48,378 nt of DNA from Reyranella sp. (GCA_029946105.1 JAQSDW010000079.1:1-48378); one strand, 5' to 3'. Positions 10,458 through 18,930 are shown, counted from the first letter of the stretch. The notes: generated from the letters alone by a model not told the origin. Numbers and translations: made by a program.

Positions 10458-11528
10458 CTACCAGAAGCGGCGGTTGCCGAATAGCCGGGCGGCAATCTGC
10501 TCGTCGCGATGGCGACCACCCAGTCCCGCGCCGGCACAGGCCGCCGCACAGGCGATCAGGAGAGTGGCTGCCGCGAGAAACGCTGCGATGGCGGTCATCT
10601 TGCGAGCTTTGTCGGCGGCAGCACGCGCTTTCGCCTCGGCGTCCTTTGCCGCGGCATAGGCTTCGTCGACGCGCTTCTCGGCCTCGGCCTGCGGCAGGCC
10701 GGTCTGTCGCGCCACGACGTCGGCGAGATAGGTCCGGTCGGCCGGCGACATGGTCCCACTGGCGAGGGTGGTCGCGAACACGCGCGTCATCGGTGCCTGG
10801 AGTTCGTCGCGCGGCGTGCGGCGCATTTCCATGTGCATGCTCTCGGCCATCATTGGGGCAGCGGCGGGAGCGGCGGGCTTCGGATCGGTCGTGGCTGCGG
10901 TCTCCGGCTGGGCGCCGGTGGCGGTCGCCGGCGGAACGGCTATCGCTGCCGGAGCCGCGGGCGTGACGCGGGCCATCTGGCCGCGGGCCGGCCGCAGAAG
11001 GAGGTCGATCGCGATATCGGAAGGCTGCATCGAGACGCGGTCGGCGATCGCCGGGCCCATGGCGGCGCCGCCGCCGGCAACCGCGCCGGCCGACAGGGTC
11101 GCGGTGGTCTGAACGGCCGTCTTGAGCGCACTACCGGCGCCGGAAATGGCAATGCAGGCGCCGATCAGGATGCCCACCGCCCAAACCGCAAAGCCATGGC
11201 TTCCGTCACGGAAGTGGCGCTCCGCCTCGACGCCGCTCAGCCAGGGCGAGCGCATGCGTCCGGCGAGGTAACCGCCGGCCGCGAAGCTGCCGACTTGGAC
11301 CAGGGCAGCGAACAGCGCCGCCAAAATCAGGAAAGTGTTAAGGGAGAGTCCGGCGTAGGGGTAGGGTGACACCGCCGACAGGCCGAGCGCCGAGCCGAAG
11401 GTGAACAACACCAGCGAGATCGCCGCCGCGCCCAGCGCGCCGGCGATCACGGGACCCCATTCGAGGTAGGAGAAACGGGCCGGCCGTGCAACGGCGTCGC
11501 CTTCGGACACTTCGACGATGGTAGCCAT
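10458..11528 (-). CDS. Membrane protein of unknown function (resembles proteins labelled PhnA-like)
   Basis: The 356-residue protein has about three N-terminal membrane segments (WGPVIAGALGAAAISLVLF, LNTFLILAALFAALVQVG, AVWAVGILIGACIAI). A long Ala/Pro-rich linker and a Lys/Ala-rich helix (AEAEKRVDEAYAAAKDAEAK) follow, then one C-terminal segment (MTAIAAFLAAATLLIACAAACAG). The 'FSYLEWGPVIAGALGAAA' opening is common in alphaproteobacterial proteins of unknown role, some misleadingly labelled PhnA-like; no zinc ribbon of true PhnA is present. It follows the 24-residue membrane peptide gene by 30 bases and is probably co-transcribed with it. Confidence 0.75.
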   Translation of the reverse strand: MATIVEVSEGDAVARPARFSYLEWGPVIAGALGAAAISLVLFTFGSALGLSAVSPYPYAGLSLNTFLILAALFAALVQVGSFAAGGYLAGRMRSPWLSGVEAERHFRDGSHGFAVWAVGILIGACIAISGAGSALKTAVQTTATLSAGAVAGGGAAMGPAIADRVSMQPSDIAIDLLLRPARGQMARVTPAAPAAIAVPPATATGAQPETAATTDPKPAAPAAAPMMAESMHMEMRRTPRDELQAPMTRVFATTLASGTMSPADRTYLADVVARQTGLPQAEAEKRVDEAYAAAKDAEAKARAAADKARKMTAIAAFLAAATLLIACAAACAGAGLGGRHRDEQIAARLFGNRRFW

Positions 11529-11558
11529 GGGATGACCTCTGATGATTTTCGGTTCAGC

Positions 11559-11633
11559 TCAACGCAAGCCGATGAAAGACAGAATGAACATCACGATCAC
11601 GACCAAACCGACGAGATAGACGATCGAATTCAT
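11559..11633 (-). CDS. 24-residue single-span membrane peptide
   Basis: This tiny gene encodes MNSIVYLVGLVVIVMFILSF plus IGLR: almost entirely one hydrophobic span with a short basic end. It has a clear Shine-Dalgarno (AGGAGA, 8 bases upstream of the ATG) and ends 30 bases before the 356-residue membrane protein, so the two probably form an operon. I recall very similar short peptides in other alphaproteobacteria, which would support real coding. Function unknown; a small regulatory or structural membrane peptide is possible. Confidence 0.68.
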   Translation of the reverse strand: MNSIVYLVGLVVIVMFILSFIGLR

Positions 11634-11696
11634 TTGGGTCTCTCCTGTGCATTGGAATCGCCACGACACCGGGCTCCGGGATCGCAGCGGTTCTGA

Positions 11697-13286
11697 GTGG
11701 CAACGCGGGTGACCTGTCAAAGTTGCGCGTCCGGTGTCGGACCGGCTAACAACCCTCCGACGATCACTCGTGGGCGGGCTTCCTTGCGCGACTTCCTCAA
11801 GAACGCTCTTCTGGTGCTGGTGACGATCGCGATCTGCACGGTCGCGGCCGAAGGCATCGCGCGCTGGGCCGATGCCGGCGGCGGCGAGGATGTGGCGCGC
11901 CGCCTCGATGAAGTGCCGCGCGCGGCCGGCGTCGAGCGCGCCTGGTACTTCAGCGATCCACCGCCGCTTCCCAACCGTGGCCCAGTGCCGGCCGCCTGGG
12001 ACGGACTGGTGCGGCGCGTCGAGCAGAGCGGCATCACCCAAGGCACGCGCCGCGCCGACATGTTCAAGGCCTGGAACACGGCCCTAGTCGGCGATCCCTG
12101 CAAGCATCCCTATCTGCGCGACGCGCCCGGCCATCTCTTCGTCTACGACCCGCCGGATGGAAGTCCGCATCCGCCCTACCGCTTTCTGCCCAACGCTACG
12201 ACGCCGATCGGCCTGGTTACCAACGCCTACGGCTTCCGCGGTCCGCCGGTGCCGTTCGTGCGCACGCCGCAGACGATCCGCATCGCCTTCGTCGGCGCCT
12301 CGACGACGGTGGACGCCCATCACCTCGTCTATTCGTATCCCGAGTTCATCGGCCACTGGCTCAACCTTTGGGCGGCGTCGAAGCGACGGGACGTGCGCTT
12401 CGAGGGGCTGAATGCCGGTCGCGAGAGCATCAACTCGATCGACATCGAGGCCATCGTTCGCGAGGAGGTGTTGCCGCTCCGGCCCGATCTCGTCGTCTAT
12501 TACGAGGGCGCCAACCAGTTCGACCTGCGCACCGTGGCGCCGTCGGTGCCCAAGCCCGATCCCTTCGCCCGACCTGCAGCGGCGGCGCCGGAATCAACCG
12601 TATCGCGATGGCTGGGCGAGTTTGCGCTGGTACGGCGCGTGCGGGCGCTACTGCGCTCGGCCGACACGCCGACAGGTGGCGCGGGGGGCGGTGCAGCGGG
12701 TGGCGGCGAATGGCCGAAGCCCGACTACGATCTGGTCTGGCCGGCCGGCCTCGACGAGATCGAGCCCGACATCGACCGTAACGACCTGCCGGTCAATCTC
12801 TCCACCATCCTGGGCAGTCTCGACGGTATCCGCGCCGCTACCCAGGCCGCGGGCGGCGAACTGGCCCTGGCTTCGTTCGTTTGGCTGGTGAAGGACGGCA
12901 TGGTGCTGAACCCGATCGGTCACAAGGCGATCCTGGAGTATCTCAACCAGGGCTACGCGCCGTTCCGCTATCGCGACCTCGAGCGAATGGCGGTCTTCGA
13001 GAATCGCGTCTTCGCCAAATACGCCCTGGCGCATCGCCTGGCGTTCCTCGACGTGGCGCGCCTGATGCCGCGCGATCCCGACCTGTTCGTCGACGCCATC
13101 CACAACACGCAGACGGGTGTGCGGCTCAAGGCCTGGGTGGTGTTGCAGGAAATGCTGCCGCTGGTGGAGAGGCACCTAGCGAACGGGACTTGGCCGAAGG
13201 CCGATCCGGGCGCCGGCATGCCGCCCCGGCATCCGGCCTTCACGGTGTCGCCGCGGCCGCTCGAATTCACCTGCAGGAAGAGCTGA
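11697..13286 (+). CDS. SGNH/GDSL-like hydrolase, membrane-anchored
   Basis: This 529-residue protein has an N-terminal hydrophobic anchor (FLKNALLVLVTIAICTVAAEG) and an SGNH-type domain in the periplasm. The blocks can be followed: IAFVGASTT (nucleophile Ser in the block I position), GLNAGRESINSID (block II Gly), VVYYEGANQ (block III, Asn) and FVDAIHNTQTG (block V, Asp and His). Relatives act as acyl-esterases or as O-acetyl transfer/hydrolysis enzymes on cell-surface sugars; the substrate here is unknown. GTG at 11697 is the longest start, and TTG at 11784 just before the anchor is an alternative. The Gly-rich stretch GGAGGGAAGGG (about residue 322) looks like a linker. It stands alone, divergent from the 24-residue peptide gene. 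Confidence 0.78.
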   Translation: MATRVTCQSCASGVGPANNPPTITRGRASLRDFLKNALLVLVTIAICTVAAEGIARWADAGGGEDVARRLDEVPRAAGVERAWYFSDPPPLPNRGPVPAAWDGLVRRVEQSGITQGTRRADMFKAWNTALVGDPCKHPYLRDAPGHLFVYDPPDGSPHPPYRFLPNATTPIGLVTNAYGFRGPPVPFVRTPQTIRIAFVGASTTVDAHHLVYSYPEFIGHWLNLWAASKRRDVRFEGLNAGRESINSIDIEAIVREEVLPLRPDLVVYYEGANQFDLRTVAPSVPKPDPFARPAAAAPESTVSRWLGEFALVRRVRALLRSADTPTGGAGGGAAGGGEWPKPDYDLVWPAGLDEIEPDIDRNDLPVNLSTILGSLDGIRAATQAAGGELALASFVWLVKDGMVLNPIGHKAILEYLNQGYAPFRYRDLERMAVFENRVFAKYALAHRLAFLDVARLMPRDPDLFVDAIHNTQTGVRLKAWVVLQEMLPLVERHLANGTWPKADPGAGMPPRHPAFTVSPRPLEFTCRKS

Positions 13287-13546
13287 TCGGGGGATGGGTG
13301 GCGAGATGCCGGCGGCCTCCCACAGGCGCACCGGCACTCCACTCAAGATCGGCAAGCGCCTTTGGAATCGACCCTCCCCAAGCATGGGGCTTATTCCCAA
13401 GACAATCGCGCAACGCCCGTTTTTTATATAACTGCAGCGCCGCCGCAAAATCACGATTTCTTGATCAGCTGCGCTAAGGTGCTGGCAATTCTGTCGAATT
13501 TCCCTCAAATTAAACCGCAGTATTGATGAAATAAGTTGAGGATTCG
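13287..13546. other. Intergenic region with a small hairpin and an AT-rich promoter-like stretch
   Basis: I see no gene in these 260 bases. A short inverted repeat CCCC-AAGCAT-GGGG near 13377-13390 could end the SGNH gene. The stretch around 13418-13432 (TTTTTTATATAA) is far more AT-rich than its surroundings and could be a promoter for the small exported protein gene that follows, whose ATG has GAGGAT upstream. Confidence 0.4.
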
Positions 13547-14002
13547 ATGTCTGGATTGAAGATCGCCCTTGCTGCTGCCGTGCTCCTGGCCGGCTTCGGC
13601 ACGTCGAGGGCCGAGGCCCAAAACACCACGCACGGCTGCGCCTGCATCCACAACAACACCAAGGCGACCATCAGCTATCGCTACAAATGGGGCGAACAGG
13701 CGTGGCAGAACTTCAAGCTGCAGCCGGCCTACCAGAACTGGATCTGCTGGAAATACGCCGACAGCGCCAAGAGCTCGCCGGCGCTTACCTTCCAGCTCGA
13801 CGTCGACATGACCAAGGGCAGCGCCTGGACGACATTCAACCTGCCGCGCATGCAAGCGACGGCCAGCACGTGCGAGGCGACGCCGAAGGGCGCCCACTAC
13901 GACAACAGCTACCGGCCGGAACACCAACAACCAGTTCATCCAGGTCACGCACCGCTGATGGCAGGCACCGCGCGCTACTGCAGCGTGATCGCCAGCGTGT
14001 AG
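13547..14002 (+). CDS. Small exported cysteine-containing protein, probable 3' frameshift
   Basis: A signal peptide (MSGLKIALAAAVLLAGFGTSRAEAQ) is followed by a beta-rich mature part with paired cysteines and aromatics (HGCACIHNNTKATISYRYKW, WICWKYAD). I do not recognise the family. The open frame runs to 14002, but from about residue 124 it reads EHQQPVHPGHAPLMAG, unlike the preceding sequence, and overlaps the next (convergent) gene. The neighbouring frame from 13920 reads NTNNQFIQVTHR and stops at 13958, which is a more natural ending (SYRP-NTNNQFIQVTHR) and removes the overlap. A single-base indel near 13918 (or a sequencing error) is likely. GAGGAT lies upstream of the ATG. Confidence 0.65.
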   Translation: MSGLKIALAAAVLLAGFGTSRAEAQNTTHGCACIHNNTKATISYRYKWGEQAWQNFKLQPAYQNWICWKYADSAKSSPALTFQLDVDMTKGSAWTTFNLPRMQATASTCEATPKGAHYDNSYRPEHQQPVHPGHAPLMAGTARYCSVIASV

Positions 14003-14400
14003 ACGGTCGGACCGGCGGTGGAGCTGACGGCAATCAAGTAGAGGCCCGACTGCGGCACCACGCCCATCCAGGCCATCGGCGCGTCCTTCGCACTGGCGTC
14101 CGTCAGCGTCGTGCCGTTGATCGCCGGTATCCCGCCACTGCCGGGAGTGACCTGGACGCCGGGCGCGTAGACTTGGAACTCCGCAATGTTCCCGGCCGAG
14201 GTCAGGGTGACCGCCAGCGCCTGCAGGCTCTGGGCAGAGACATAATAGAGGTTGCGGCCGCCCGGGCCGAGCTTGCCGGTGACGGTGGCGCCGGCGGGCG
14301 GCACGGTGATCGTTTGGATTTCGGGCAGCGCCTGGCTGCTGGCCGGCAGGACGGCGAGGGGCAGCAGGAGGAGGGTGAACAGCGCCAGGAGAGCTTTCAT
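13975..14400 (-). CDS. Exported beta-sandwich protein, pre-peptidase C-terminal (PPC)-like, copy 2
   Basis: This 141-residue exported protein has a clear signal peptide (MKALLALFTLLLLPLAVLPASSQA) and a single domain with the pattern 'V.GKLGPGG...YY.....QALAVTLTS..N.AEFQVYAPG'. It ends 'W.G..PQSGLYLIAV.ST.GPTVYTLAITL', which resembles PPC-type beta-sandwiches. It lies 16 bases downstream of a clear paralogue on the same strand, and the pair probably arose by duplication. Role unknown; such domains often bind polysaccharide or protein partners in the envelope. Confidence 0.75.
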   Translation of the reverse strand: MKALLALFTLLLLPLAVLPASSQALPEIQTITVPPAGATVTGKLGPGGRNLYYVSAQSLQALAVTLTSAGNIAEFQVYAPGVQVTPGSGGIPAINGTTLTDASAKDAPMAWMGVVPQSGLYLIAVSSTAGPTVYTLAITLQ

Positions 14401-14416
14401 GAGCGGAGCCTGCCCT

Positions 14417-14884
14417 TCAGTCGAGCCGGATGTCCATGCTGTAGCGCGCCTGCCCGCGCGTGCTGCCGACTTCGAGCAGGTAGGTGCCGCGGACCGGCAG
14501 GCGGCCGGTCCAGCGCGTGGTCATCTCGCCCTCGGCTGCGGCGCGCAGTGCCTGGCCCTTGAACTCGAGGGCGCCGTCGGCGTCGCGGCTGACCGTGGTG
14601 CCGGGCTCGTAGATCTGGAAGGTCGCGTTGTCGTCGGGCGCAGTCACGGTGACGGACATGATCTGTCCCGCCGGGGCGGTGAGCGAGTAGATGTCGTGCT
14701 GGCCGCGCATCACGTGGCCGCCGATGGTGCCGCGGCTGGAACCTGAGGCGAAGAAGATCGGCCGCACCTTCGGCACCGGCGCCGGAGTCGGATCGGCGGC
14801 CTGCGCTACCGCCGACAGGGACAGCAGCAGGACAATCCCCAGGAACAACAGGCGCTGCATCGCCTTCCACACGGGCTTCGACAT
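14417..14884 (-). CDS. Exported beta-sandwich protein, pre-peptidase C-terminal (PPC)-like, copy 1
   Basis: This paralogue of the gene just downstream has signal peptide MQRLLFLGIVLLLSLSAVAQA, preceded by a short extension if translation starts at 14884. The domain reads GTIGGHVMRGQHDIYSLTAP... NATFQIYEPG... TTRWTGRLPVRGTYLLEVGST... YSMDIRLD. The conserved positions with copy 2 are the G.V/G turn, Y followed by A, FQ(I/V)YxPG, WxGxxPxxGxYL and the final xYxxxIxL. An ATG at 14860 is the other start candidate; neither has a good Shine-Dalgarno. It follows the cupin gene by 10 bases, so the three minus-strand genes probably share a transcript. Confidence 0.75.
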   Translation of the reverse strand: MSKPVWKAMQRLLFLGIVLLLSLSAVAQAADPTPAPVPKVRPIFFASGSSRGTIGGHVMRGQHDIYSLTAPAGQIMSVTVTAPDDNATFQIYEPGTTVSRDADGALEFKGQALRAAAEGEMTTRWTGRLPVRGTYLLEVGSTRGQARYSMDIRLD

Positions 14885-14894
14885 GCGCGGGCTG

Positions 14895-15317
14895 CTACTC
14901 GACCGTCCGGGTTTCGAAGTCGGCCGGCATGGTGATCTCCAGCACCTCGAAATCGTCCGAATGGGCGATCTCCTTGTGCCTGATTCCGGGCGGCTGGTAG
15001 ACGCTCGAGCCCTCCACGAGCTTGTGCTCACCGTAGCCCTCGTACTCAAAGATTGCCCAGCCCTTCAGCACATAGACGAACTGGAAGGTGAGCGTATGCG
15101 TGTGCCGCGGCGCGTCGGCATGCTTGCCGGGCTTGGCGCGGATCACGTGCGCGCCAAACTTGCCGTCGGTCAGCTCCTTCAGGTCGAGCGGCCGGTATTC
15201 GAAGAACGGGCGAAGCCCGTCGGTCTCGAACGAGTCGGGGCCGAGATGATTGACGATGCCGGGCTTGCCGGTCGGATCCTGCAGCGCTTCCTCGGTGGTC
15301 GGAAAGAGATCGGGCAT
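14895..15317 (-). CDS. Cupin-domain protein
   Basis: This 140-residue single-domain cupin is probably cytoplasmic (no signal peptide). The metal site is visible as RHTHTLTFQF (His72, His74) in motif 1 and QPPGIRHKEI (His114) in motif 2. The motif-1 glutamate position is taken by another residue, so metal binding may differ from the standard 3-His/1-Glu set. It could bind or isomerise a small metabolite; no more can be said. It is first in a short run with the two PPC-like genes. Confidence 0.82.
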   Translation of the reverse strand: MPDLFPTTEEALQDPTGKPGIVNHLGPDSFETDGLRPFFEYRPLDLKELTDGKFGAHVIRAKPGKHADAPRHTHTLTFQFVYVLKGWAIFEYEGYGEHKLVEGSSVYQPPGIRHKEIAHSDDFEVLEITMPADFETRTVE

Positions 15318-15395
15318 GAATTCCTCCGTTCCTTCTTGCCCTCGACCATAGCAGAGAGCTTCGGCGGAATCCGCCGTACACGTCGACCCGCCGTA

Positions 15396-15782
15396 CTAGG
15401 CGCGGCGCACGGCCAGAACCTCGCAAGTCGAGCCGGCGCCGGAGTTCTGGCAGTAGCGCAGCGTGAAACTTTTTGCCGCGTCGGCGTCGTTGCCCGAGCC
15501 AAACCACACGCCCTTCTGGGTACCCTGCGTGGAGGCGATGCAACGGGCGAGGGTGACATTGCCGGCCTTGCAGCCGGGCTTGGCACAGCGCGACAGCGCG
15601 TCGTTGATCGTGGCCTGGCGGTCGGTCTTGCCCCAGGCCAGTCCCCACGCGCCGCTCCCGGCATCGTAGGCGTAGGTCACCCATACCTGGGCCTGCGGCG
15701 TCGTGGGGTTGGTCTGGGCTGCGGCGGTGCCGGCAAATAGAGCGAGAATGAAAGTGGCAATGACGGACAGGCGCAACATCAT
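15396..15782 (-). CDS. Exported DUF4189-domain protein
   Basis: This 128-residue exported protein (signal peptide MMLRLSVIATFILALFAGTAAAQ) has the DUF4189 pattern. An AYDAGSGAWGLAWGKTDRQA opening is followed by 'AI/DALSRC' and spaced cysteines (SRCAKPGCK, ARCIAS, RYCQNS, STCEV), probably disulfide-bonded in the periplasm. The function of the family is unknown. The cupin gene lies 78 bases downstream on the same strand. Confidence 0.84.
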   Translation of the reverse strand: MMLRLSVIATFILALFAGTAAAQTNPTTPQAQVWVTYAYDAGSGAWGLAWGKTDRQATINDALSRCAKPGCKAGNVTLARCIASTQGTQKGVWFGSGNDADAAKSFTLRYCQNSGAGSTCEVLAVRRA

Positions 15783-15931
15783 ACCCCCGGAAAAAGACTA
15801 CGACGTCTTGGACAAATTCCTGCCGGTTGGCAATCGGCCAGACATTGAAGACGGCCGCCGTGCCCGCTAGCGTCGGCGACAAGCGCGCGCCGCGCGCCCT
15901 CAGGGACGATCGACGAAAGGGCAGCAGCTCC

Positions 15932-16609
15932 ATGGCGACGGCTTCCGGAACATCGGAAAGCAGGCGCAAGTCCGTTATGCCCGTGGTGGCCTACGGGGTG
16001 GTGCTGGCGTTGCTGGTGGCTGCCGGCGCTTTCGCGTTTGTCATGGGCAGCGGTCGTGGCCCTGGCGGCAAGGCGGGTACGCCCGTCACCGACATCGATG
16101 CGGCGCGTACCGCCCGGGCGCTGAAGCTGCCGCCGCGGCCATCGCCATCGGAAAAGTCCGCACCCGAGAAGTCATTATCCGAGAAGGCGCCCTCCGAGAA
16201 GACTCCATCCGATAAGGTCCTCCCAGAGAAAGCCGCCGTCGAGATGGCGCCCGCCAAGGCGGCCACGGTCGAGGCCGTCGCGCCCGCAAAGCCTGAGTCC
16301 ATCGCGACCCCGGCGACGCCGCCGGCAGGGTCGACACAGGCCGAGGGGGAGAGGAAGCCCGAGCCGCCGAAGACCGCGTGCAAGGTCGACCTCACCCGCT
16401 GGCCCAACGACAAGTCGGACCAGGCCCAGGCCATCCAGATGATGCTGCGTGACCTCGGCTACTATCGCGGCACGACCAACGGCACAGCCGGCCCGCAGAC
16501 GCGCGCGGCGATCCGCGAATTCCAGGTCGCCGTCGGTGAGAGCGACAACGGTGAGATCGGAGAGTCATTGTTCGAGGCGCTGAAGAAAAAGTGCGCGGCG
16601 TCGCCGTGA
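15932..16609 (+). CDS. Single-span protein with EK-rich repeats and a peptidoglycan-binding domain
   Basis: This 225-residue protein (from the ATG at 15932) has one N-terminal membrane span (VMPVVAYGVVLALLVAAGAFAFVMG), then a low-complexity stretch with repeated (S/P)EK units (SEKSAPEKSLSEKAPSEK and on), then a PG_binding_1-like domain at the C-terminus. That domain reads 'IQMMLRDLGYYRGTTNGTAGPQTRAAIREFQ', the usual 'L...GYY.G..NG..G..T..AI..FQ' signature. It is likely anchored in the inner membrane with the domain reaching the murein. A longer in-frame ATG at 15827 has no supporting signal; 15932 directly precedes MATASG and sits after an AAGGG-like stretch. Confidence 0.8.
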   Translation: MATASGTSESRRKSVMPVVAYGVVLALLVAAGAFAFVMGSGRGPGGKAGTPVTDIDAARTARALKLPPRPSPSEKSAPEKSLSEKAPSEKTPSDKVLPEKAAVEMAPAKAATVEAVAPAKPESIATPATPPAGSTQAEGERKPEPPKTACKVDLTRWPNDKSDQAQAIQMMLRDLGYYRGTTNGTAGPQTRAAIREFQVAVGESDNGEIGESLFEALKKKCAASP

Positions 16610-16664
16610 CGGGAGAGATCAAGACTGCGGCGGGCCCTGACTCGCCCTCTGACGAGGTGAGCGC

Positions 16665-17636
16665 ATGAAGCGCCGCACCTTCAGCAGCTTCGTGGCAGCG
16701 TCCTTCCTGCCCCTGTCCGGCAATGCCCAAAGTCGGTCTCGCGCGCTTCGCCTGGGCATCCTGCGGCCCGAGTCGACTTTCTCCAACGAGGGCGTGGTGC
16801 TCGCCCTCCAGCAGTTGGGTTACAGCGCGGGTCAGACGCTCATTCTCAACGAGCAGTTCGCCGACCAGAGCCTGTCATCTCTTCCCACGCTGGCGATGGA
16901 CATGGCGCAGCTCAAGCCCGAAGTCATCCTCACCATCGGCTCCGCGGCGACGAATGCGGTGCAGAAGGCCACGGTGGCGGTCCCCATCGTCTTCTTGGGC
17001 ACTTTCGATCCGGTCTTGGCAGGCTTCGCGGCGAGCTTGGCGCGGCCCGGTGGCAACGCCACGGGCGTTCTGATCGCCTCGGAGGGCACGTTCGCGGCCA
17101 GGAAGCTCGAGTTTCTCAAGGGAGCCGTTCCTGCCGCGAAGCGCATCGCCATTCTGCTGCCCGACGATCCCAATGCCCGGCGGCAGGTCGAGGAAGTCCA
17201 GCCCGTCGCGTCACAACTCGGCATCGATCTGGTGGTCGCAGAAGTTCGGGGCGGGGACTACGAAGAAGCCTTTGCAAGGATCGTGGCTGCCCAGGGCGAG
17301 GCGCTGTTCGTGGGCGCGCACACCTCTTTCAAGCGCGACAGAAAGGCCATCACCGGCCTCGCCGCCAAGTATCGGTTGCCGGCGATCTACGAGTGGTTTG
17401 ACCAGGTGCGGGGTGGCGGGCTGATGGCCTACGGCCCTAATCGGGGCAAGCTCTATGCCCGCATCGCGCTCTACATCGACCGGATCTTCAAGGGGGAGAA
17501 GCCGGGAGATATGCCGGTCGAGCAGGCTACCTCACTCGAACTTGCGCTCAATCTGGGAACGGCCAGAACCTTGGGCATCGTGTTTCCGTCGATGCTGTTG
17601 TCTCGCGCCGACGAACTGGTCGATAGTGGGACGTGA
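16665..17636 (+). CDS. ABC transporter substrate-binding protein (ABC_sub_bind / TrpX-like family)
   Basis: This periplasmic binding protein of the ABC_sub_bind family (PF04392) has 323 residues. After a signal peptide with a twin-arginine-like start (MKRRTFSSFVAASFLPLSGNAQ), it shows 'VILTIGSAATNAVQKATVAVPIVF', 'ARPGGNATGV', 'RIAILLPDDP' and the closing 'LNLGTARTLGIVFPSMLLSRADELVD', typical of the family. Known relatives bind tryptophan, tyrosine or other small ligands, but many orphan copies exist and no permease or ATPase lies next to it. The Shine-Dalgarno is GAGGTGAG just before the ATG. Confidence 0.88.
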   Translation: MKRRTFSSFVAASFLPLSGNAQSRSRALRLGILRPESTFSNEGVVLALQQLGYSAGQTLILNEQFADQSLSSLPTLAMDMAQLKPEVILTIGSAATNAVQKATVAVPIVFLGTFDPVLAGFAASLARPGGNATGVLIASEGTFAARKLEFLKGAVPAAKRIAILLPDDPNARRQVEEVQPVASQLGIDLVVAEVRGGDYEEAFARIVAAQGEALFVGAHTSFKRDRKAITGLAAKYRLPAIYEWFDQVRGGGLMAYGPNRGKLYARIALYIDRIFKGEKPGDMPVEQATSLELALNLGTARTLGIVFPSMLLSRADELVDSGT

Positions 17637-17691
17637 GCGGCGGCTGGTGACACCGGTCGTGAGGCAGTCGCGCATTTTTGTCGATTGACGC

Positions 17692-18930
17692 CTATCTATT
17701 CGCCCGCGCAACGGCGGCGTTCAGCAGGAGATTGGCGCCGGGCAGGGATCGCGCAAGTTCGATCGCTTCGTTCACGTTGTGGCTGATGCCCTCGAAGCAC
17801 GGCGTGAAGATCATCGCCGTTGGCGCCATCGTCGCCACGGCATAGGCATCGTGGCCGGCCTGGCTCCGCATCTCACGATAGGGTAGGCCCAGCTCTTTCG
17901 CGGTCGACTTCAGGAGCTCGATGCATTCGGGTGCGAAAAGTTCGCTGCCCCAGCTCCAACCCTCCGTGACCTCGATCTCGACATTGGCTTTCTTGGCCGC
18001 AGCGACGATCGCGGTGTCGACGTCGGCGCGCATTGCCTTGAAGCGCGCGGCATCGATGTGGCGGAAATCGATGGTGAGCTTGACCTGCTCGGCATAGGTG
18101 CCGGCCAGGTTGGGGAAGCTTTCGATCCGGGTCGTCGTGGTCCGCCCCTCGTCGACTGCATAGGCGAGGCCGACGTCGTTGACCGCCGCGATGACGTAGC
18201 CGGCACCGACCAGGGAGTTGCGCCGCATCGCCATCGGTGTGCCGCCGGCATGTCCGGTGTCACCGTTGATCGTGAGTCGCAGCGCCTGCGTCTTGTAGCC
18301 GCCCACTACGATGCCGATGTCGCAGCCCTCGCGATCCAGCACCGGCGCCTGCTCGATGTGCAATTCCAGATAGGCATCGAATTCGCGGCCCACCGGGGCG
18401 GAGCCGGCGTAGCCGATATCGTCGAGCGCCTGTTCGACCGTGATGCCGGCATCGTCGGTGGTCGCCAGCACGCTTTCCAGGGTCAGGACCTTGGCGAAAG
18501 CCATCGAGCCCATCATCGGCGGGTTGAAGCGCGCGCCTTCCTCGTTGGTCCAGCAGATGACCTCGATGCCGCGCTTGGTCTTCAGCCCCTTGTCGTTCAG
18601 CGTGCGCACCACTTCGAGGCCGCACAGCACGCCCAGGATGCCATCATAACGCCCGCCGCAGATCTGGGTGTCGAGATGGCTGCCGATCGCGACCGGCGGC
18701 AGCGACGGATCGGTGCCGGCGCGGCGGGCGAAGATGTTGCCGAGACGATCGATCTCGATGCTGCAGCCCGCCGTCCGCGCCCACTCGACGAACAGGTCGC
18801 GCATCTGCTTGTCCTCGGCCGACAGCGCGAGGCGGCGCAGGCCGACGTCGCGAAACCGGCCGATCTCCGCCGACCGCTCTAGGCTGTCCCACAGCCGCTC
18901 GGGATTGACCTCCAGGACATTCGTGACCAC
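17692..18930 (-). CDS. Zn-dependent M20-family amidohydrolase (allantoate / N-carbamoyl amino acid hydrolase type)
   Basis: This 412-residue enzyme of the M20/AllC-HyuC group removes carbamoyl or ureido groups from nitrogen compounds such as N-carbamoyl-amino acids, beta-ureidopropionate or allantoate. Visible metal-site motifs are GSHLDT (His85), GGRYDG (Asp96), NEEGARF (Glu130-131), LELHIEQ and SHNVNE. The start is GTG at 18930 with AGGGAG nine bases upstream; the much longer open frame is not coding upstream of it. The nearest neighbour on the same strand is a Bug-type binding protein, which could deliver the substrate. The uracil-degrading URC set at 27.5 kb is a different route and not directly linked. 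Confidence 0.9.
   Translation of the reverse strand: MVTNVLEVNPERLWDSLERSAEIGRFRDVGLRRLALSAEDKQMRDLFVEWARTAGCSIEIDRLGNIFARRAGTDPSLPPVAIGSHLDTQICGGRYDGILGVLCGLEVVRTLNDKGLKTKRGIEVICWTNEEGARFNPPMMGSMAFAKVLTLESVLATTDDAGITVEQALDDIGYAGSAPVGREFDAYLELHIEQAPVLDREGCDIGIVVGGYKTQALRLTINGDTGHAGGTPMAMRRNSLVGAGYVIAAVNDVGLAYAVDEGRTTTTRIESFPNLAGTYAEQVKLTIDFRHIDAARFKAMRADVDTAIVAAAKKANVEIEVTEGWSWGSELFAPECIELLKSTAKELGLPYREMRSQAGHDAYAVATMAPTAMIFTPCFEGISHNVNEAIELARSLPGANLLLNAAVARANR

Noticed and set aside
16150..16235. Short repeats resembling a CRISPR array
   Set aside because: They are in-frame (S/P)EK codon repeats inside a gene, with no spacers.
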